DNA of 64,000 nucleotides from Piscinibacter sp. (GCA_016706565.1 JADJJI010000013.1:302430-366429); one strand, 5' to 3'; positions 48,591-57,907 are shown, counted from the first letter of the stretch. Program-made: numbers and translations. The notes: generated by a model not told the origin, from the sequence alone.

Positions 48591-50048
48591 ATGAGCGCCG
48601 ATCCGCCCGCCAAAGCCCCTGCCGCCCCCCGCACCGACAAGCTCGCCGAGGCCTTGCCGCCGGGCACGCGCTTCGGCGAGTTCGAGATCCTCGGCGTGCT
48701 GGGCATCGGCGGCTTCGGCGTTGTCTACCTGGCGCAGGACCATTCGCTCGAGCGGCAGGTCGCGCTGAAGGAATACATGCCGTCGTCACTGGCGGTGCGC
48801 GGCGACGGGCCGCAGATCACGCTGCGCACCAGCGCCTATGCCGACACCTACGCCGCCGGGCTGCGTTCGTTCGTCAACGAGGCACGGCTGCTGGCGCGCT
48901 TCGACCACCCCTCGCTGCTGAAGGTCTACCGCTTCTGGGAAGACAACGGCACCGCCTACATGGTGATGCCCTACCTGCAGGGCGCCACGCTGCGCGACAC
49001 GCGCCGCGCCATGACGGGCCCGCCCGACGAGGCCTGGCTGCGCGGCGTGCTCGGTGCCGTGCTCGACGCGCTGGAGCACCTGCACCAGGAGGGTGTGTTC
49101 CACCGCGACATCGCGCCCGACAACATCCTGCTCACCCGCGAGGGCGCGCCGATCCTGCTGGACTTCGGCGCTGCGCGCCGCGTCATCAGCAACCACACGC
49201 AGGCATTCACGGCGATCCTCAAGCCCAGCTACGCGCCGATCGAGCAGTACGCCGAGATGTCGAGCATGCGGCAGGGCCCGTGGACCGACCTGTACGCGCT
49301 GGGCGCGGTGATGCACTTCCTGCTCACCGGCAAGCCGCCGATGCCCTCGACGGCGCGGGCAGTGCAGCCTGGCGCAGACATGCTCGACCTGCACGAGTCG
49401 GCCGAGGTGTCGCCGCGCTTCGTGCAGATCGTCGGATGGATGCTCAGTGTGCGGCCGCAGGACCGGCCGCAGAGCGTGGCCGAGCTGCGTGCGGTGCTGG
49501 ACGGGCAGCGCGCCGTGCCTGCGGTCCACCACGACGGTGTCCAGGAAGCCGGCTCCTCGGCGGCCGCGGGCGAGGCCACGCAGATCCTCGATCCGACGGT
49601 TCCCGACGGCGGGCGCTACGCCGAACCGACGCGGCTGGACACGGCCCATCAACCGACCCAGCTGACACCACGCCCGCAGCGGCCTGCGCCGCCCGGCAAG
49701 GGCCCGCCGATGAAGGCCACGCCGCCGGGGTCGCCGCCCCCGCTGTACGTGCCGCAGAAGGCCGTGGCAGCGGCTGCGACACCTTCGCCAGCGGTGGCTG
49801 CCGAGACGGCCTCTTCGGCCACCGCGCGCCGCCTGGGGCCCTGGATCGCCGGGGCGGTCGGCCTGAGCGTGGCTGCCGCGGCAGCCGCCTGGGTGTGGAG
49901 CCAGCGCACAGTCGAGCCGCCGGCCTTGCCGCCACCGGTGGTCAAGGCGCCGGCCGCGGCGCCCGTGCCGGGTTATGCCGGGCCGGCGCTCGGCCAGGTC
50001 GCGAGCGTGCCGACCTGGGGGCAGGGCACGTCGGCTCCGGCGCGCTGA
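48591..50048 (+). CDS. Membrane-anchored Ser/Thr protein kinase
   Basis: This 485-residue eukaryotic-type kinase has the glycine loop GIGGFG, the ATP lysine in VALKEYM (Lys60), the catalytic loop [11 protein letters not shown] (His171-Asp173-Asn178) and DFGAAR (Asp191). Alanine replaces the usual lysine of HRDLKP/xxN at one spot, as in many bacterial PknB relatives. Residues of about 305-410 are a proline/alanine-rich linker, followed by one membrane segment (about 415-438) and a short periplasmic tail without PASTA repeats. It is convergent, 9 bases apart, with the envelope operon at 50058. Confidence 0.92.
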   Translation: MSADPPAKAPAAPRTDKLAEALPPGTRFGEFEILGVLGIGGFGVVYLAQDHSLERQVALKEYMPSSLAVRGDGPQITLRTSAYADTYAAGLRSFVNEARLLARFDHPSLLKVYRFWEDNGTAYMVMPYLQGATLRDTRRAMTGPPDEAWLRGVLGAVLDALEHLHQEGVFHRDIAPDNILLTREGAPILLDFGAARRVISNHTQAFTAILKPSYAPIEQYAEMSSMRQGPWTDLYALGAVMHFLLTGKPPMPSTARAVQPGADMLDLHESAEVSPRFVQIVGWMLSVRPQDRPQSVAELRAVLDGQRAVPAVHHDGVQEAGSSAAAGEATQILDPTVPDGGRYAEPTRLDTAHQPTQLTPRPQRPAPPGKGPPMKATPPGSPPPLYVPQKAVAAAATPSPAVAAETASSATARRLGPWIAGAVGLSVAAAAAAWVWSQRTVEPPALPPPVVKAPAAAPVPGYAGPALGQVASVPTWGQGTSAPAR

Positions 50049-50057
50049 CCGGGATGA

Positions 50058-50522
50058 TCAGGAGCCGGCGGGCAAGGGCATCGCCAGTTCGCCGCGCCAG
50101 TCGAAGCCGAGCGCTTCGGTGAACGGCCCGCTCAGGCGGCCCTTGAGCGACACGTCGAGCTTGCGGTCCGCCGCGCCGTACAGGCCGATCGCGCGCCGCA
50201 CCTCGCCGAGCGCACTGACGGTCACCGGCACGTCGATGAACACGTCGCCGAGCCGCGGCACGCTGCCGCCAGCCGAGCTGACGCCGGTGCCGATGGTCGC
50301 GCCGTTGAGCAGCTTCAGCTCCACCGATGCCCCGGTGTAGGACACCGGCGCATCGTTCGGGTTCTGCACGCGCAGGCGGGCATTGAAGCGCAACTCCATC
50401 GCCGCACCCTCGATGCGCTGCACGCTGGCCACGTTGACCTGCAGCGGCGCTTTCGGCGCCGTGACGCAGCCGGCGAGCAGCGTCAAGGGAATCAGCGCGA
50501 TCAGGAGGCGGCGAGACGTCAT
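50058..50522 (-). CDS. LEA type 2 family (WHy-domain) lipoprotein
   Basis: This 154-residue lipoprotein has the lipobox LAGC (Cys19). The body resembles LEA14/WHy domains: LRFNARLRVQNPNDAPVSYTG, VELKLLNGATIGTGV, DVFIDVPVTVSALGEVRRAI. These beta-sandwich domains occur in desiccation and stress proteins and in bacterial envelope proteins. It is the last gene of a five-gene envelope operon running 55087 to 50058, 47 bases after the CsgG-like gene. Confidence 0.85.
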   Translation of the reverse strand: MTSRRLLIALIPLTLLAGCVTAPKAPLQVNVASVQRIEGAAMELRFNARLRVQNPNDAPVSYTGASVELKLLNGATIGTGVSSAGGSVPRLGDVFIDVPVTVSALGEVRRAIGLYGAADRKLDVSLKGRLSGPFTEALGFDWRGELAMPLPAGS

Positions 50523-50569
50523 CGGAAAACCTTTCGGAGGGTCGGTGGGCAGGGGGTGGCGCAGGCCGC

Positions 50570-52075
50570 TCACCACTTGTCGTCCTGCTTCTTGCCAGCC
50601 TCGGCCGGCGCGATGGCTTCGGCGGCAGGGCGTGCCTTGGCGGCCGGTTTCGTGGCGGCCTGGGGCGTGGCGGCAGCGGGTGCCTCCGCCTGAGCCTGCG
50701 CCTTGCCGGCGGCAGGCAGCCCCTCGCGCACCTGCAGCGCGCCGGGCAGCAGTTTGTCCAGCGGGCCGCGCACGTTCTCGAGGTGGCCGTACGACAGGTT
50801 CGGCGTCACCCGGTCGATCACCAGCTGGCAGCAGGGCGACTCGAGCCGGCCCAGGCTCTGGCCCGTCTGCGGATCCTTCATCTCGGTGCCCATGGTCACC
50901 ATCGCGTAGCGCGCACCGGCGCGCAGCGCCTGGCCGCCCTGGCTGAGCACGACGTTGTTGCCCTCCAGGGCGACCACGGTGATCGGGAAGGTGCGCCCGA
51001 TGATCGACGCCACCACCTGGTCGACCAGTTCGCGTGTCATGCCCTCGAACACCTTGGCCGAGTTGACGCCGGTGCCCAGCGTGGTCGGCGCCGTGGCTGG
51101 GGCCTCGCCGCGCAGCGACTCGGAGGCCATCACCTGCCGCGTGGCCACGTTGACCAGCTTGTGCGACATCGACCAGCCGCCCGAATAGCTGACCAGTTCG
51201 CGGTCGGAGGTGCGCAGCTGCCTGGCGTGGCGGTTGTAGGCGAGGCTGTGCACCTTGCCGATCCACAGCACGTCGGCACTCGCGGCCTGGCGCAGCTTGG
51301 CGGTCTCGGCCGCGGGCGCCTGGCCGCTTTCGATCAGGTCGAGCTCCTGCTGCAGTTCGGGGCTGAACTCGCGGTCGAGCACGGCGAAGCGCCCGGTGTT
51401 GACGAGCGCATCGACGATCAGCTGGCGCAACTGCGCCGCGGCCTCGGCCGCCGGCACCTGGCGGTCGCCCATCGGCATCGAGGGCTTGTCGAAGCGCAGC
51501 GGCGCCACCACCAGCTTGATCTTCTTGAGCGACTCCGGCGGCCTGAACTTGGCGATGCCGGCTTCGATGCTGGCCTTGTACTTGCCCAGTGGCGTGAGCG
51601 GCTCGGACAGCTCGAGCATGCGGAAGTTCTGCACCACGCCGCCGGACTTCTGGAACACCGCCTCGGCGAAAGCCGACGCGCGCAGCGACACCGGCGTCTG
51701 GTTGAACGTGGCATCGATGCCCAGGCGGGCGTTGACGGTGTCGACGTCGACCGTGGCCCCGTTGACCTGCAGGATGGCCAGGCGCAGCGCCTCGGCCACC
51801 GCTTCGGACGCGCTCGCGCCGAAGCCGTCGGCCGTGACCTTGACGGTCTCGAGCTTGCCGACGTCGGGCGGCGGGATGGTCGCGGTTTCCGGCGTGAGCG
51901 GTGCCGGCGTCGGCGCAGGCGAGGGCGCCGCGGCAGGTGCCTGCGCGACGACATCGCCGGACGCAGGCGGCGTGGCGACCGCTTGCGGCGCCTTGCGGTC
52001 GCATCCGGCCCCTGCCAGGCACACGGCCAGCAGCAGCCCCGCGCAGAATCGGGTCGACACCATGGCGCGGATCAC
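50570..52075 (-). CDS. CsgG-like lipoprotein with proline/alanine-rich tails
   Basis: This 501-residue lipoprotein (lipobox LAGAGC, Cys25) has a proline/alanine linker, then an LPP20-like region (VTADGFGASASEAVAEALRL). The central part resembles CsgG/HfaB: VVAPLRFDKPSM, LRQLIVDALVNTGRFAVLDR, SPELQQELDLIESG, and VLWIGKVHSL. The last 60 residues are alanine-rich. CsgG forms curli secretion pores, but no curli subunit genes are here. An outer-membrane assembly role is inferred. Confidence 0.8.
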   Translation of the reverse strand: MIRAMVSTRFCAGLLLAVCLAGAGCDRKAPQAVATPPASGDVVAQAPAAAPSPAPTPAPLTPETATIPPPDVGKLETVKVTADGFGASASEAVAEALRLAILQVNGATVDVDTVNARLGIDATFNQTPVSLRASAFAEAVFQKSGGVVQNFRMLELSEPLTPLGKYKASIEAGIAKFRPPESLKKIKLVVAPLRFDKPSMPMGDRQVPAAEAAAQLRQLIVDALVNTGRFAVLDREFSPELQQELDLIESGQAPAAETAKLRQAASADVLWIGKVHSLAYNRHARQLRTSDRELVSYSGGWSMSHKLVNVATRQVMASESLRGEAPATAPTTLGTGVNSAKVFEGMTRELVDQVVASIIGRTFPITVVALEGNNVVLSQGGQALRAGARYAMVTMGTEMKDPQTGQSLGRLESPCCQLVIDRVTPNLSYGHLENVRGPLDKLLPGALQVREGLPAAGKAQAQAEAPAAATPQAATKPAAKARPAAEAIAPAEAGKKQDDKW

Positions 52076-52077
52076 GC

Positions 52078-52746
52078 TCAGAGCGCGGCCAGCGCCTGGG
52101 TGGCGTCAGGCGGCACGGGGATGTCGTTGCTCTTGGCGAAGGCGCTGGCGTTCTTGACCGAGGTGGCGACGTTGGAGATGCCGTTGGGCAACTGGCCGAC
52201 GATGTACGCGCCGGACTGCAGCTTGGGCAACACCATCGGCGAAGCTTCCTTCAGGCCGGTGGCGAAGGATTGCGCAGGCTGGCGCAGGTTGACGTACTTC
52301 AGCAGGCCCTGGGCCAGTTTGGCCAGGCCCGACTGATAGGTGGCCTTGGACTGCGCGTCGAGCTTCGGGCTCTTCGCGATCTCGGCGGCCACGGCCTCGG
52401 TCGATGCACTCACGGCCTTGTTCGAATCCTCCAGGTTGCCCTTGGTGGCGCCGTCGGTCAGTGCCTCGGCGGTGGCGCGGGCGGTGGCCGCCTGGTCCTT
52501 CAGGCCGAGCGATTCGGCCATCAGCGCGTTGGCCAGCAGCACGTCCTTGTTGGCGGCGACGTAGCCGCGCACGAGCGCATCGTTCTGGCCTGTGACGTTG
52601 CCCGAATCGCCCTTCGAGCTGCCCAGGGCTCCCAGGCCCGGCAGGTTCTTCAGCGAGGGCAGCTGGGCCTGCGCTGCGAAGGGCAGGGCGAGGAGCGCGG
52701 CGAGCAGGATCGAAGGGGTCAGGTCTTTCTTGGAGGTCATGTTCAT
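52078..52746 (-). CDS. Exported helical protein of unknown function
   Basis: This 222-residue protein has a signal peptide cut after AAQAQ (about residue 30). It then has a glycine/serine-rich segment and a mainly helical alanine-rich body (MAESLGLKDQAATARATAEAL). I do not recognise a family. The start at 52746 (MNMTSKK) overlaps the stop of the upstream gene by four bases; 52740 is the other option. It lies two bases before the CsgG-like gene, so it probably acts with it in the periplasm. Confidence 0.75.
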   Translation of the reverse strand: MNMTSKKDLTPSILLAALLALPFAAQAQLPSLKNLPGLGALGSSKGDSGNVTGQNDALVRGYVAANKDVLLANALMAESLGLKDQAATARATAEALTDGATKGNLEDSNKAVSASTEAVAAEIAKSPKLDAQSKATYQSGLAKLAQGLLKYVNLRQPAQSFATGLKEASPMVLPKLQSGAYIVGQLPNGISNVATSVKNASAFAKSNDIPVPPDATQALAAL

Positions 52747-53882
52747 TTCACGCCGAGGTTGGTGAGCTGGGAGGTGAGTTCGCGGGCTGCGTTGTTGGCA
52801 GCCAGCTTGAGCGCGTTGGTGCGCGCCTCGTCTTCGGTCGGGCCGACGCCGGCGTACTGCACCGGGCCCACCGACGCGATGGTGTCGGGGATCGGCTGAG
52901 TCACGTCGAGCACGCGGGCGTTGACGGTCACGGCCACGCGCGCCATGCCGGTGGCCGGGTCCTTGTCGGCCAGGCCGAGGTCCAGCGTGCCGAGCGCCAC
53001 GTAGGGCACCTGCGCGTTGCGCATGCCCAGCGCGATCGACTGCATCGTCGCGGCCTTCAGGTCGTTGCCGGCCTTGTAGTCGTCTTCCACCTGCGCGACC
53101 TTGAACTTGCCGCCGGTGTAGGGCTCGACCAGCGAGGCCTCGTTGACGCGGAAGCCCGCGCGCGAGAAGGTCTGCGTGAACACCTGGTTCAGGTTGGCGC
53201 TCGGGAAAAGCCGGTAGGTGGATTCCGCGGCGCGGCGCGTCTGCGTGCCGCCGGTTTCGGTGGTGACCGAGACGTTGCGATTCACCGAGACGCTCTCGTT
53301 CACCGACGCGTTGGTGGACACTTGGCCGCGCTTGATCGACTCGCCCTCGGTGCCCTTCTGCGACGCCGCGAGCGTGCCGTCGGCCTTCAGCGACGCGTCG
53401 GCGCGCTTGGTCACGCGGGTGTCGAAGGACTTGATCGAGTCGACCTCGCGCGAGACGAACAGGAACGCCAGCGCCGAGCGCTCGGCACGCGTGGCCTTGC
53501 CCACCGCCGAGCCCGCCTTGATGTCGTTGCGCAGATTCGCCACGTTCAGCGACACCTTCACCGCCACCGTGTACTGCTTGCTGCCGGCGTTGTCGTCCTC
53601 CGACAGCACCGTGGTCTCGAGGATGTAGCGGTCCGGGTTCTCGATGATCTTCGTGCGCATCGCATCGAAGTTGGCCGCCTCCGACTCGCCGGCTTCGGCG
53701 TAGTAGAACTCCACGGCCTTGAGCTGCGCGTTCTGCAGGGCACGGGCCTTGACGTCGGCAGGAGCGGACTTGCCGGTGTAGGGCAGGCTGGCCTTGCCGC
53801 GCGCCTGCTGCACCTGGGCTGCCGCGGGCAGCGCGAACGCCACAGCCAGCAGGGCGGAGATGAACCATCGAATCACTTGCAT
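52743..53882 (-). CDS. Exported LPP20/FlgT-like protein
   Basis: This 379-residue protein has a signal peptide (cut after AAAQ near residue 22). The N-terminal domain resembles LPP20/FlgT-N domains: ARALQNAQLKAVEFYYAEAG, PDRYILETTVLSED, KQYTVAVKVSLNVANLRNDI. A long polar middle is followed by a domain with VPYVALGTLDLGLAD and DEARTNALKLAANNAARELT. Related domains occur in flagellar outer-membrane ring proteins (FlgT), but no flagellar genes are nearby. The start overlaps the next upstream gene by 10 bases. Confidence 0.75.
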   Translation of the reverse strand: MQVIRWFISALLAVAFALPAAAQVQQARGKASLPYTGKSAPADVKARALQNAQLKAVEFYYAEAGESEAANFDAMRTKIIENPDRYILETTVLSEDDNAGSKQYTVAVKVSLNVANLRNDIKAGSAVGKATRAERSALAFLFVSREVDSIKSFDTRVTKRADASLKADGTLAASQKGTEGESIKRGQVSTNASVNESVSVNRNVSVTTETGGTQTRRAAESTYRLFPSANLNQVFTQTFSRAGFRVNEASLVEPYTGGKFKVAQVEDDYKAGNDLKAATMQSIALGMRNAQVPYVALGTLDLGLADKDPATGMARVAVTVNARVLDVTQPIPDTIASVGPVQYAGVGPTEDEARTNALKLAANNAARELTSQLTNLGVK

Positions 53883-55087
53883 AGCTTGAAGAGCTCCCGG
53901 GTGTCGTTGATCTGCTTGTCGATGTCGGGTGCGGCCGCAGCGGCCTTGACCCACTTGGCATCGCGTCCGTCGATCGCCTCGGCCAGCTTGACGAACAGGC
54001 CATTGACCGAGTCGTAGAAGGCCGGGAAGTCGTCGACGTAGGTCTGCGTCGAGGGCACCAGCTTGACCTCGCCGTTCTTCAGCGCGGTGTTCATGTAGAC
54101 CTTGCCGGACAGCGGCTCCTCGATGCGCAGCGAAGCGTAGCTGCCGTAGATGAAGCTCTCGCCGGCGGCGGCGCCGCCGTACTTGACCTTGCGCAGGGCC
54201 GAGAGCTCGACGCCGATCTCGTAGTCGGGCTTGGGCAGCTTCAGGTTGTAGACGTCGCCGTCGGAGATGCGCATCGACATCACGTTGCCCACGGCATAAC
54301 CCTTCGCGTAGGGCACGATCGGCACGCCCGCGCGCGTGCTCAGCGCCTCGCCGACCAGATCGGCGGCCCAGGTTTCGGTGACGGTGCTCGCGCTGCGCAG
54401 GTACTCGGGGATGCTGCCGGTCGCCTCGGGCTTGATCGTCACGCGGGTGATCTGCAGCGTGCGCGAAGTGGCCGCCGGCAGGCTGGCGCCCGCCAGGGTG
54501 GTGGCGAACCGCGTGAAGATGCCCGGCTTGCCCGCCGCGCCCTCGTAGACGCCGCGCACGCGCACGGCCACCTCGGCGTCGGTCGGCCGGCGATCGAAGA
54601 TGTCGATGTGGCCGAAGCTGATCGGGTAGGCACGGATCACCGACATCGACTTGAAGTCGAAGAAGAGGGCCTGCGCCCGGATCAGCACGAACAGCTTGTG
54701 CAGCCCGGCGAGCTGCTCCACCGAAACGGTCTCGGCGCCGACCACCAGCGCCACCGCCACGGCCTGGTCGCGGCCCTTGAGCTCGTCGATCTGCGTGACG
54801 AGCTTGAGCTTGCCGGCCGGCGCCTGCGCGATGGCCTCGCGCAGCATGGCGTGGGCCGGTTTGCCGCCGGCCTTCAGCGCCTTTTCGTAGGCGGTCGAGA
54901 AGGGAAAGCGCTGCGACAGCGAGGCCGCGTCGCCTGAGTAGGCCAAGCCAGCCAGCGCGACTTCGGAGCCCTGGGCAAGGGCCAGACCCGGCAGCAGCGA
55001 CGATGCGGCCGCCGCGAAGGGCAGCCGGCAGAAGCCGCGCCGGGAGACGGCGTCGAAATGTTTGTGATCGGGGAAACGTGGATGCAC
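53873..55087 (-). CDS. Exported protein of unknown function with Tat-like signal, first gene of envelope operon
   Basis: This is a protein of about 404 residues. The start is uncertain: GTG 55087 places SRRGFCRLPFAAAASSLLPG as a twin-arginine-like signal peptide near residue 17, and ATG 55165 would add 26 residues. The body is mixed alpha/beta with repeated VNG- and YDS-containing segments near the C-terminus; no family is recognised. It is the first gene of the operon ending with the CsgG- and LEA-like lipoproteins, and is divergent from the interrupted tRNA-Gly gene. Confidence 0.7.
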   Translation of the reverse strand: MHPRFPDHKHFDAVSRRGFCRLPFAAAASSLLPGLALAQGSEVALAGLAYSGDAASLSQRFPFSTAYEKALKAGGKPAHAMLREAIAQAPAGKLKLVTQIDELKGRDQAVAVALVVGAETVSVEQLAGLHKLFVLIRAQALFFDFKSMSVIRAYPISFGHIDIFDRRPTDAEVAVRVRGVYEGAAGKPGIFTRFATTLAGASLPAATSRTLQITRVTIKPEATGSIPEYLRSASTVTETWAADLVGEALSTRAGVPIVPYAKGYAVGNVMSMRISDGDVYNLKLPKPDYEIGVELSALRKVKYGGAAAGESFIYGSYASLRIEEPLSGKVYMNTALKNGEVKLVPSTQTYVDDFPAFYDSVNGLFVKLAEAIDGRDAKWVKAAAAAPDIDKQINDTRELFKLCK

Positions 55088-55293
55088 GCGAAGCCGCAAC
55101 GGAGTGCTCGAATGGGGGTCGAAGGATGCTAGCCGCTGGGCTGCGTGTTTCGATGCCCGGACCACGATCTAGGGGTCACCCTGGTTGCGGGGGCGGCACC
55201 AGGGGCAGGCAGGGGGCGAGGCTGCTGCCGGCACGGGCTAGAATTCCCGCCGACGCGGGTGTAGTTCAATGGTAGAACGGCAGCTTCCCAAGC

Positions 55294-56108
55294 GTGCGAC
55301 CTGAGAGTCGCCCAGTCAGCTGTGACTGGCCACACTGCTTCGAAGTGTGGGAGATACAGCCCTAGAGTTGCGGTCCTTCGGGATCGCATGATCTGGCGAG
55401 AGCCAGATCGAGTACGGCCCTTGGGTCGTGGGCCTCGGCAAAACCGGGGTCGGGTTGTTCGAGCGGCGCAAGCCGTGAGATGAGTTGTTGCCCACGCGGG
55501 AGCGTGTATGCAACTTGGCGTTCAGCCGCCAGTAGCCTAGGTGCAGTGCGGGGTCGGTGACGACCTCGTGCCGAGCGCACTGACAACGTAGCCACCCTCG
55601 ACGGGTACGCGATGCCCGTGAGGGTCATCGTGTGATTCTGGAAGTCGAAATCCGGATGAGGCGCAAGGCTGGGTCGAAGGACCAACAAACGTGAACCACT
55701 GGTAAATGCCGTCAAGCTTGAGCGAGCCAAATCGACTGATAGGCTCCGACCAAAACGGTACGTGATCGGATGTCTCCCTGCTTGGTGGGGACACGCTGAC
55801 AAGACGATCACCGGCAGAAAGGTGGGGTCCTCCCGATCCGTGCTCATCGCGCGGAACAGGGTAAGCCCGAAGCCGAGTCGCGCCGCGAGGCGCGACAAGC
55901 CCGGTTGTAAAATCGGGTGCATCGGTTGCGGGTAGAGGATCGCGGAGAAAGCGAATGCCGGGCTGTAATGGTCCGGATAGGGGATGCAACGATTGCCCCG
56001 GCCCGAAAGGGCGCTGACTTCCGTGTGGTGGCCTGTCGCGAGACAGGTCTGCTCCAACCATCCCGAGGGGACAAGCCCTTCGGGGCTGTCCGTTTCCCTC
56101 GGGACCGG
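55294..56108 (+). ncRNA. Group II intron domains I-III and start of domain IV
   Basis: These 815 bases hold no gene. They fold as structured RNA with many strong hairpins, such as GTCTCCC / GGGGAC around the EBS1 loop (55772-55793) and a long hairpin TCCCGAGGG / CCCTCGGGA closing 56062-56104. The latter lies directly before the nested tRNA and may be the high-affinity maturase-binding stem of domain IV or the end of domain III. Stop-free short frames on either strand here are not genes. Confidence 0.8.
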
Positions 56109-56182
56109 GCGGGTGTAGCTCAATGGCAGAGCAACGGCTTCCCAAGCCGATGACGAGGGTTCGATTCCCTTCACCCGCTCCA
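56109..56182 (+). tRNA. Intact tRNA-Gly(CCC) nested inside the group II intron
   Basis: This is a complete 74-base cloverleaf with encoded CCA. The acceptor GCGGGTG / CACCCGC and T arm GAGGG TTCGATT CCCTT are identical to the interrupted gene. The D arm GCTCAATGGCAGAGC differs from that gene's by paired changes, and the anticodon arm is ACGGC TTCCCAA GCCGA (anticodon CCC, one A27-A43 mismatch at the stem base). The paired D-stem changes argue for a functional tRNA. Its CCA is seven bases from the Shine-Dalgarno of the intron maturase gene. If RNase P and the 3' enzyme cut it out, the intron RNA is split in two. Confidence 0.93.
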
Positions 56183-56199
56183 CGTCAACGGAGGTTGAT

Positions 56200-57828
56200 A
56201 TGGACGCAAGCAATTGCGATGTTGCCTCCACCAACTGGACGCACTGGCACGGCATACCGTGGCAGGACGCGCATCAGGTGGTCGGGAGGCTGCAGGCAAG
56301 AATCGCGAAAGCAGCAAAGGCAGGCGAATGGCGCAATGTCAAACGCCTGCAGAGACTCCTCACCCGCTCCATCAGCGCGAAAGCGTGGGCGGTCAAACGG
56401 GTCACCGAGAACCAGGGTCGCAAGACCCCGGGGATCGACCGGCAGACATGGAGTACTCCGGACGATAAGTGGCAGGCGGTCGGCACCTTGCACCACAAGG
56501 GCTACAAGCCGAAGCCGATGAGACGGGTCTACATCCCGAAAGCAAATGGTGACCGACGCCCACTGGGCATCCCGACCATGCGCGACCGGGCCATGCAAGC
56601 GCTGCACCTGTTGGCGCTCGATCCGACAGCCGAGACGACCGGCGACACTCACTCCTACGGTTTCCGCCGTGGGCGCTCGACGGCAGATGCAATCGAACAG
56701 GTGCGCAATGCGCTTGGTCGAAAGCACTCGCCGAAATGGGTGCTGGAGGGAGACATCAAAGGATGTTTCGACAACATCAGTCACGAGTGGCTGCTCGCCC
56801 ACGTCCCCATGGACAAAGGCGTGTTGCGAAAGTGGCTGAAAGCCGGGTACTTCGAGGGCAATGCCCTCTTCCCGACAGAGAGCGGGACACCGCAGGGCGG
56901 GATCATCTCGCCCGTCTTAGCGAACTTGGCACTGGACGGTCTGCAAAGCAAGCTGGCGGGACTCTTCCGCACGGTGCGCGATGCCAGGGCGGCCAAGGTC
57001 AACTTCGTGCGCTACGCCGATGACTTCATCATCACCAGCAGCTCGCGAGAGTTGCTGGAAGAGAAGATCAAACCGCTCGTGCAGGAGTTCATGCGCGAGC
57101 GCGGGCTCGAACTTTCAGAGAAGAAGACGTTGATCACCCACGTGGACGACGGCTTCGACTTTCTGGGATGGACGGCCCGCTGGCAAGGCGGCATGTTGTT
57201 GACGAAACCAGCCAGGAAGAACGTCAAGAACTTCTTGGAGAAGATTCGCGGGACGCTGCGGCAGATGCGCACAGCCAGACAGGAAGACGTGATCGACAAG
57301 CTCAACCCGGTCATCCGGGGCTGGGCCAACTATCACCGAAGCCAGATGGTGACGCGCACGTTCGCGAAGACCGACCATTTGATCTGGCAGGCGCTGTGGC
57401 GCTGGGCTCGCCGCCGTCACCCCAACAAAGGGGAGCGGTGGATCAAGGCCCGGTATTTCCGGCGCATCGCAGGTCGCGATTGGCGGTTCGCGGAGAAGGA
57501 CAAGGCGCTGTTGACGCTGACGAGCTTCCACAAGAAGCTTCACGTCAAGATCGACGGCAGCCGAAATCCGTACAGCCCGGAAGACGAGGACTACTTCGAC
57601 GCGCGCCTGGCGCGCAAGATGGAGTCGGACTTGAAAGGGCGCCGGAAGCTGGCGTGGTTGTGGTACTGGCAGGAAGGACTGTGTCCGTGCTGCAACCAGA
57701 AGATCACGAAGGAGACGGGGTGGCACATCCACCACGTCATCAAGCGGTCGGAAGGCGGGTCGGAACAGATGAGCAATCTTCAACTGCTCCATCCGAACTG
57801 TCATCGGCAACACCACGTCAACGAGTGA
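56200..57828 (+). CDS. ltrA: Group II intron-encoded reverse transcriptase/maturase with HNH endonuclease
   Basis: This 542-residue intron protein helps splicing and copies the intron into DNA targets. The RT domain covers about residues 60-320, with KGYKPKPMRRVYIPKANGDR, GFRRGRSTADAI, DIKGCFDNISHEWL, TPQGGIISPVLANLALDGL and the active-site YADD (272-275). The X/maturase domain follows (LNPVIRGWANYHR). The C-terminal HNH endonuclease has CPCCNQKI (about 496-503), HIHHVI (509-514) and NLQLLHPNCHRQHH. All key residues are present. GGAGG at 56190-56194 is five bases before ATG 56200. Lower GC than neighbours at third positions fits a mobile origin. Confidence 0.96.
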   Translation: MDASNCDVASTNWTHWHGIPWQDAHQVVGRLQARIAKAAKAGEWRNVKRLQRLLTRSISAKAWAVKRVTENQGRKTPGIDRQTWSTPDDKWQAVGTLHHKGYKPKPMRRVYIPKANGDRRPLGIPTMRDRAMQALHLLALDPTAETTGDTHSYGFRRGRSTADAIEQVRNALGRKHSPKWVLEGDIKGCFDNISHEWLLAHVPMDKGVLRKWLKAGYFEGNALFPTESGTPQGGIISPVLANLALDGLQSKLAGLFRTVRDARAAKVNFVRYADDFIITSSSRELLEEKIKPLVQEFMRERGLELSEKKTLITHVDDGFDFLGWTARWQGGMLLTKPARKNVKNFLEKIRGTLRQMRTARQEDVIDKLNPVIRGWANYHRSQMVTRTFAKTDHLIWQALWRWARRRHPNKGERWIKARYFRRIAGRDWRFAEKDKALLTLTSFHKKLHVKIDGSRNPYSPEDEDYFDARLARKMESDLKGRRKLAWLWYWQEGLCPCCNQKITKETGWHIHHVIKRSEGGSEQMSNLQLLHPNCHRQHHVNE

Positions 57829-57907
57829 GTCAGGGGCACGACCGAAGGCCTCGAAAACTTTGCAGCGGTTACCATAGCCAGAAATGGTGGGTGACTTCAG
57901 GCTGCTT

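Noticed and set aside
55255-56182. Reading the two tRNA-Gly copies as a simple tandem repeat with the intron only after the second
   Set aside because: The first copy stops at AAGC and is followed at once by GTGCGAC. Its missing 3' half sits after domain VI at 57985, while the second copy is complete in itself.
55362-56255. Minus-strand frames of 200-300 codons within the intron
   Set aside because: The region is structured group II intron RNA plus a tRNA. The frames run through both without domain features.
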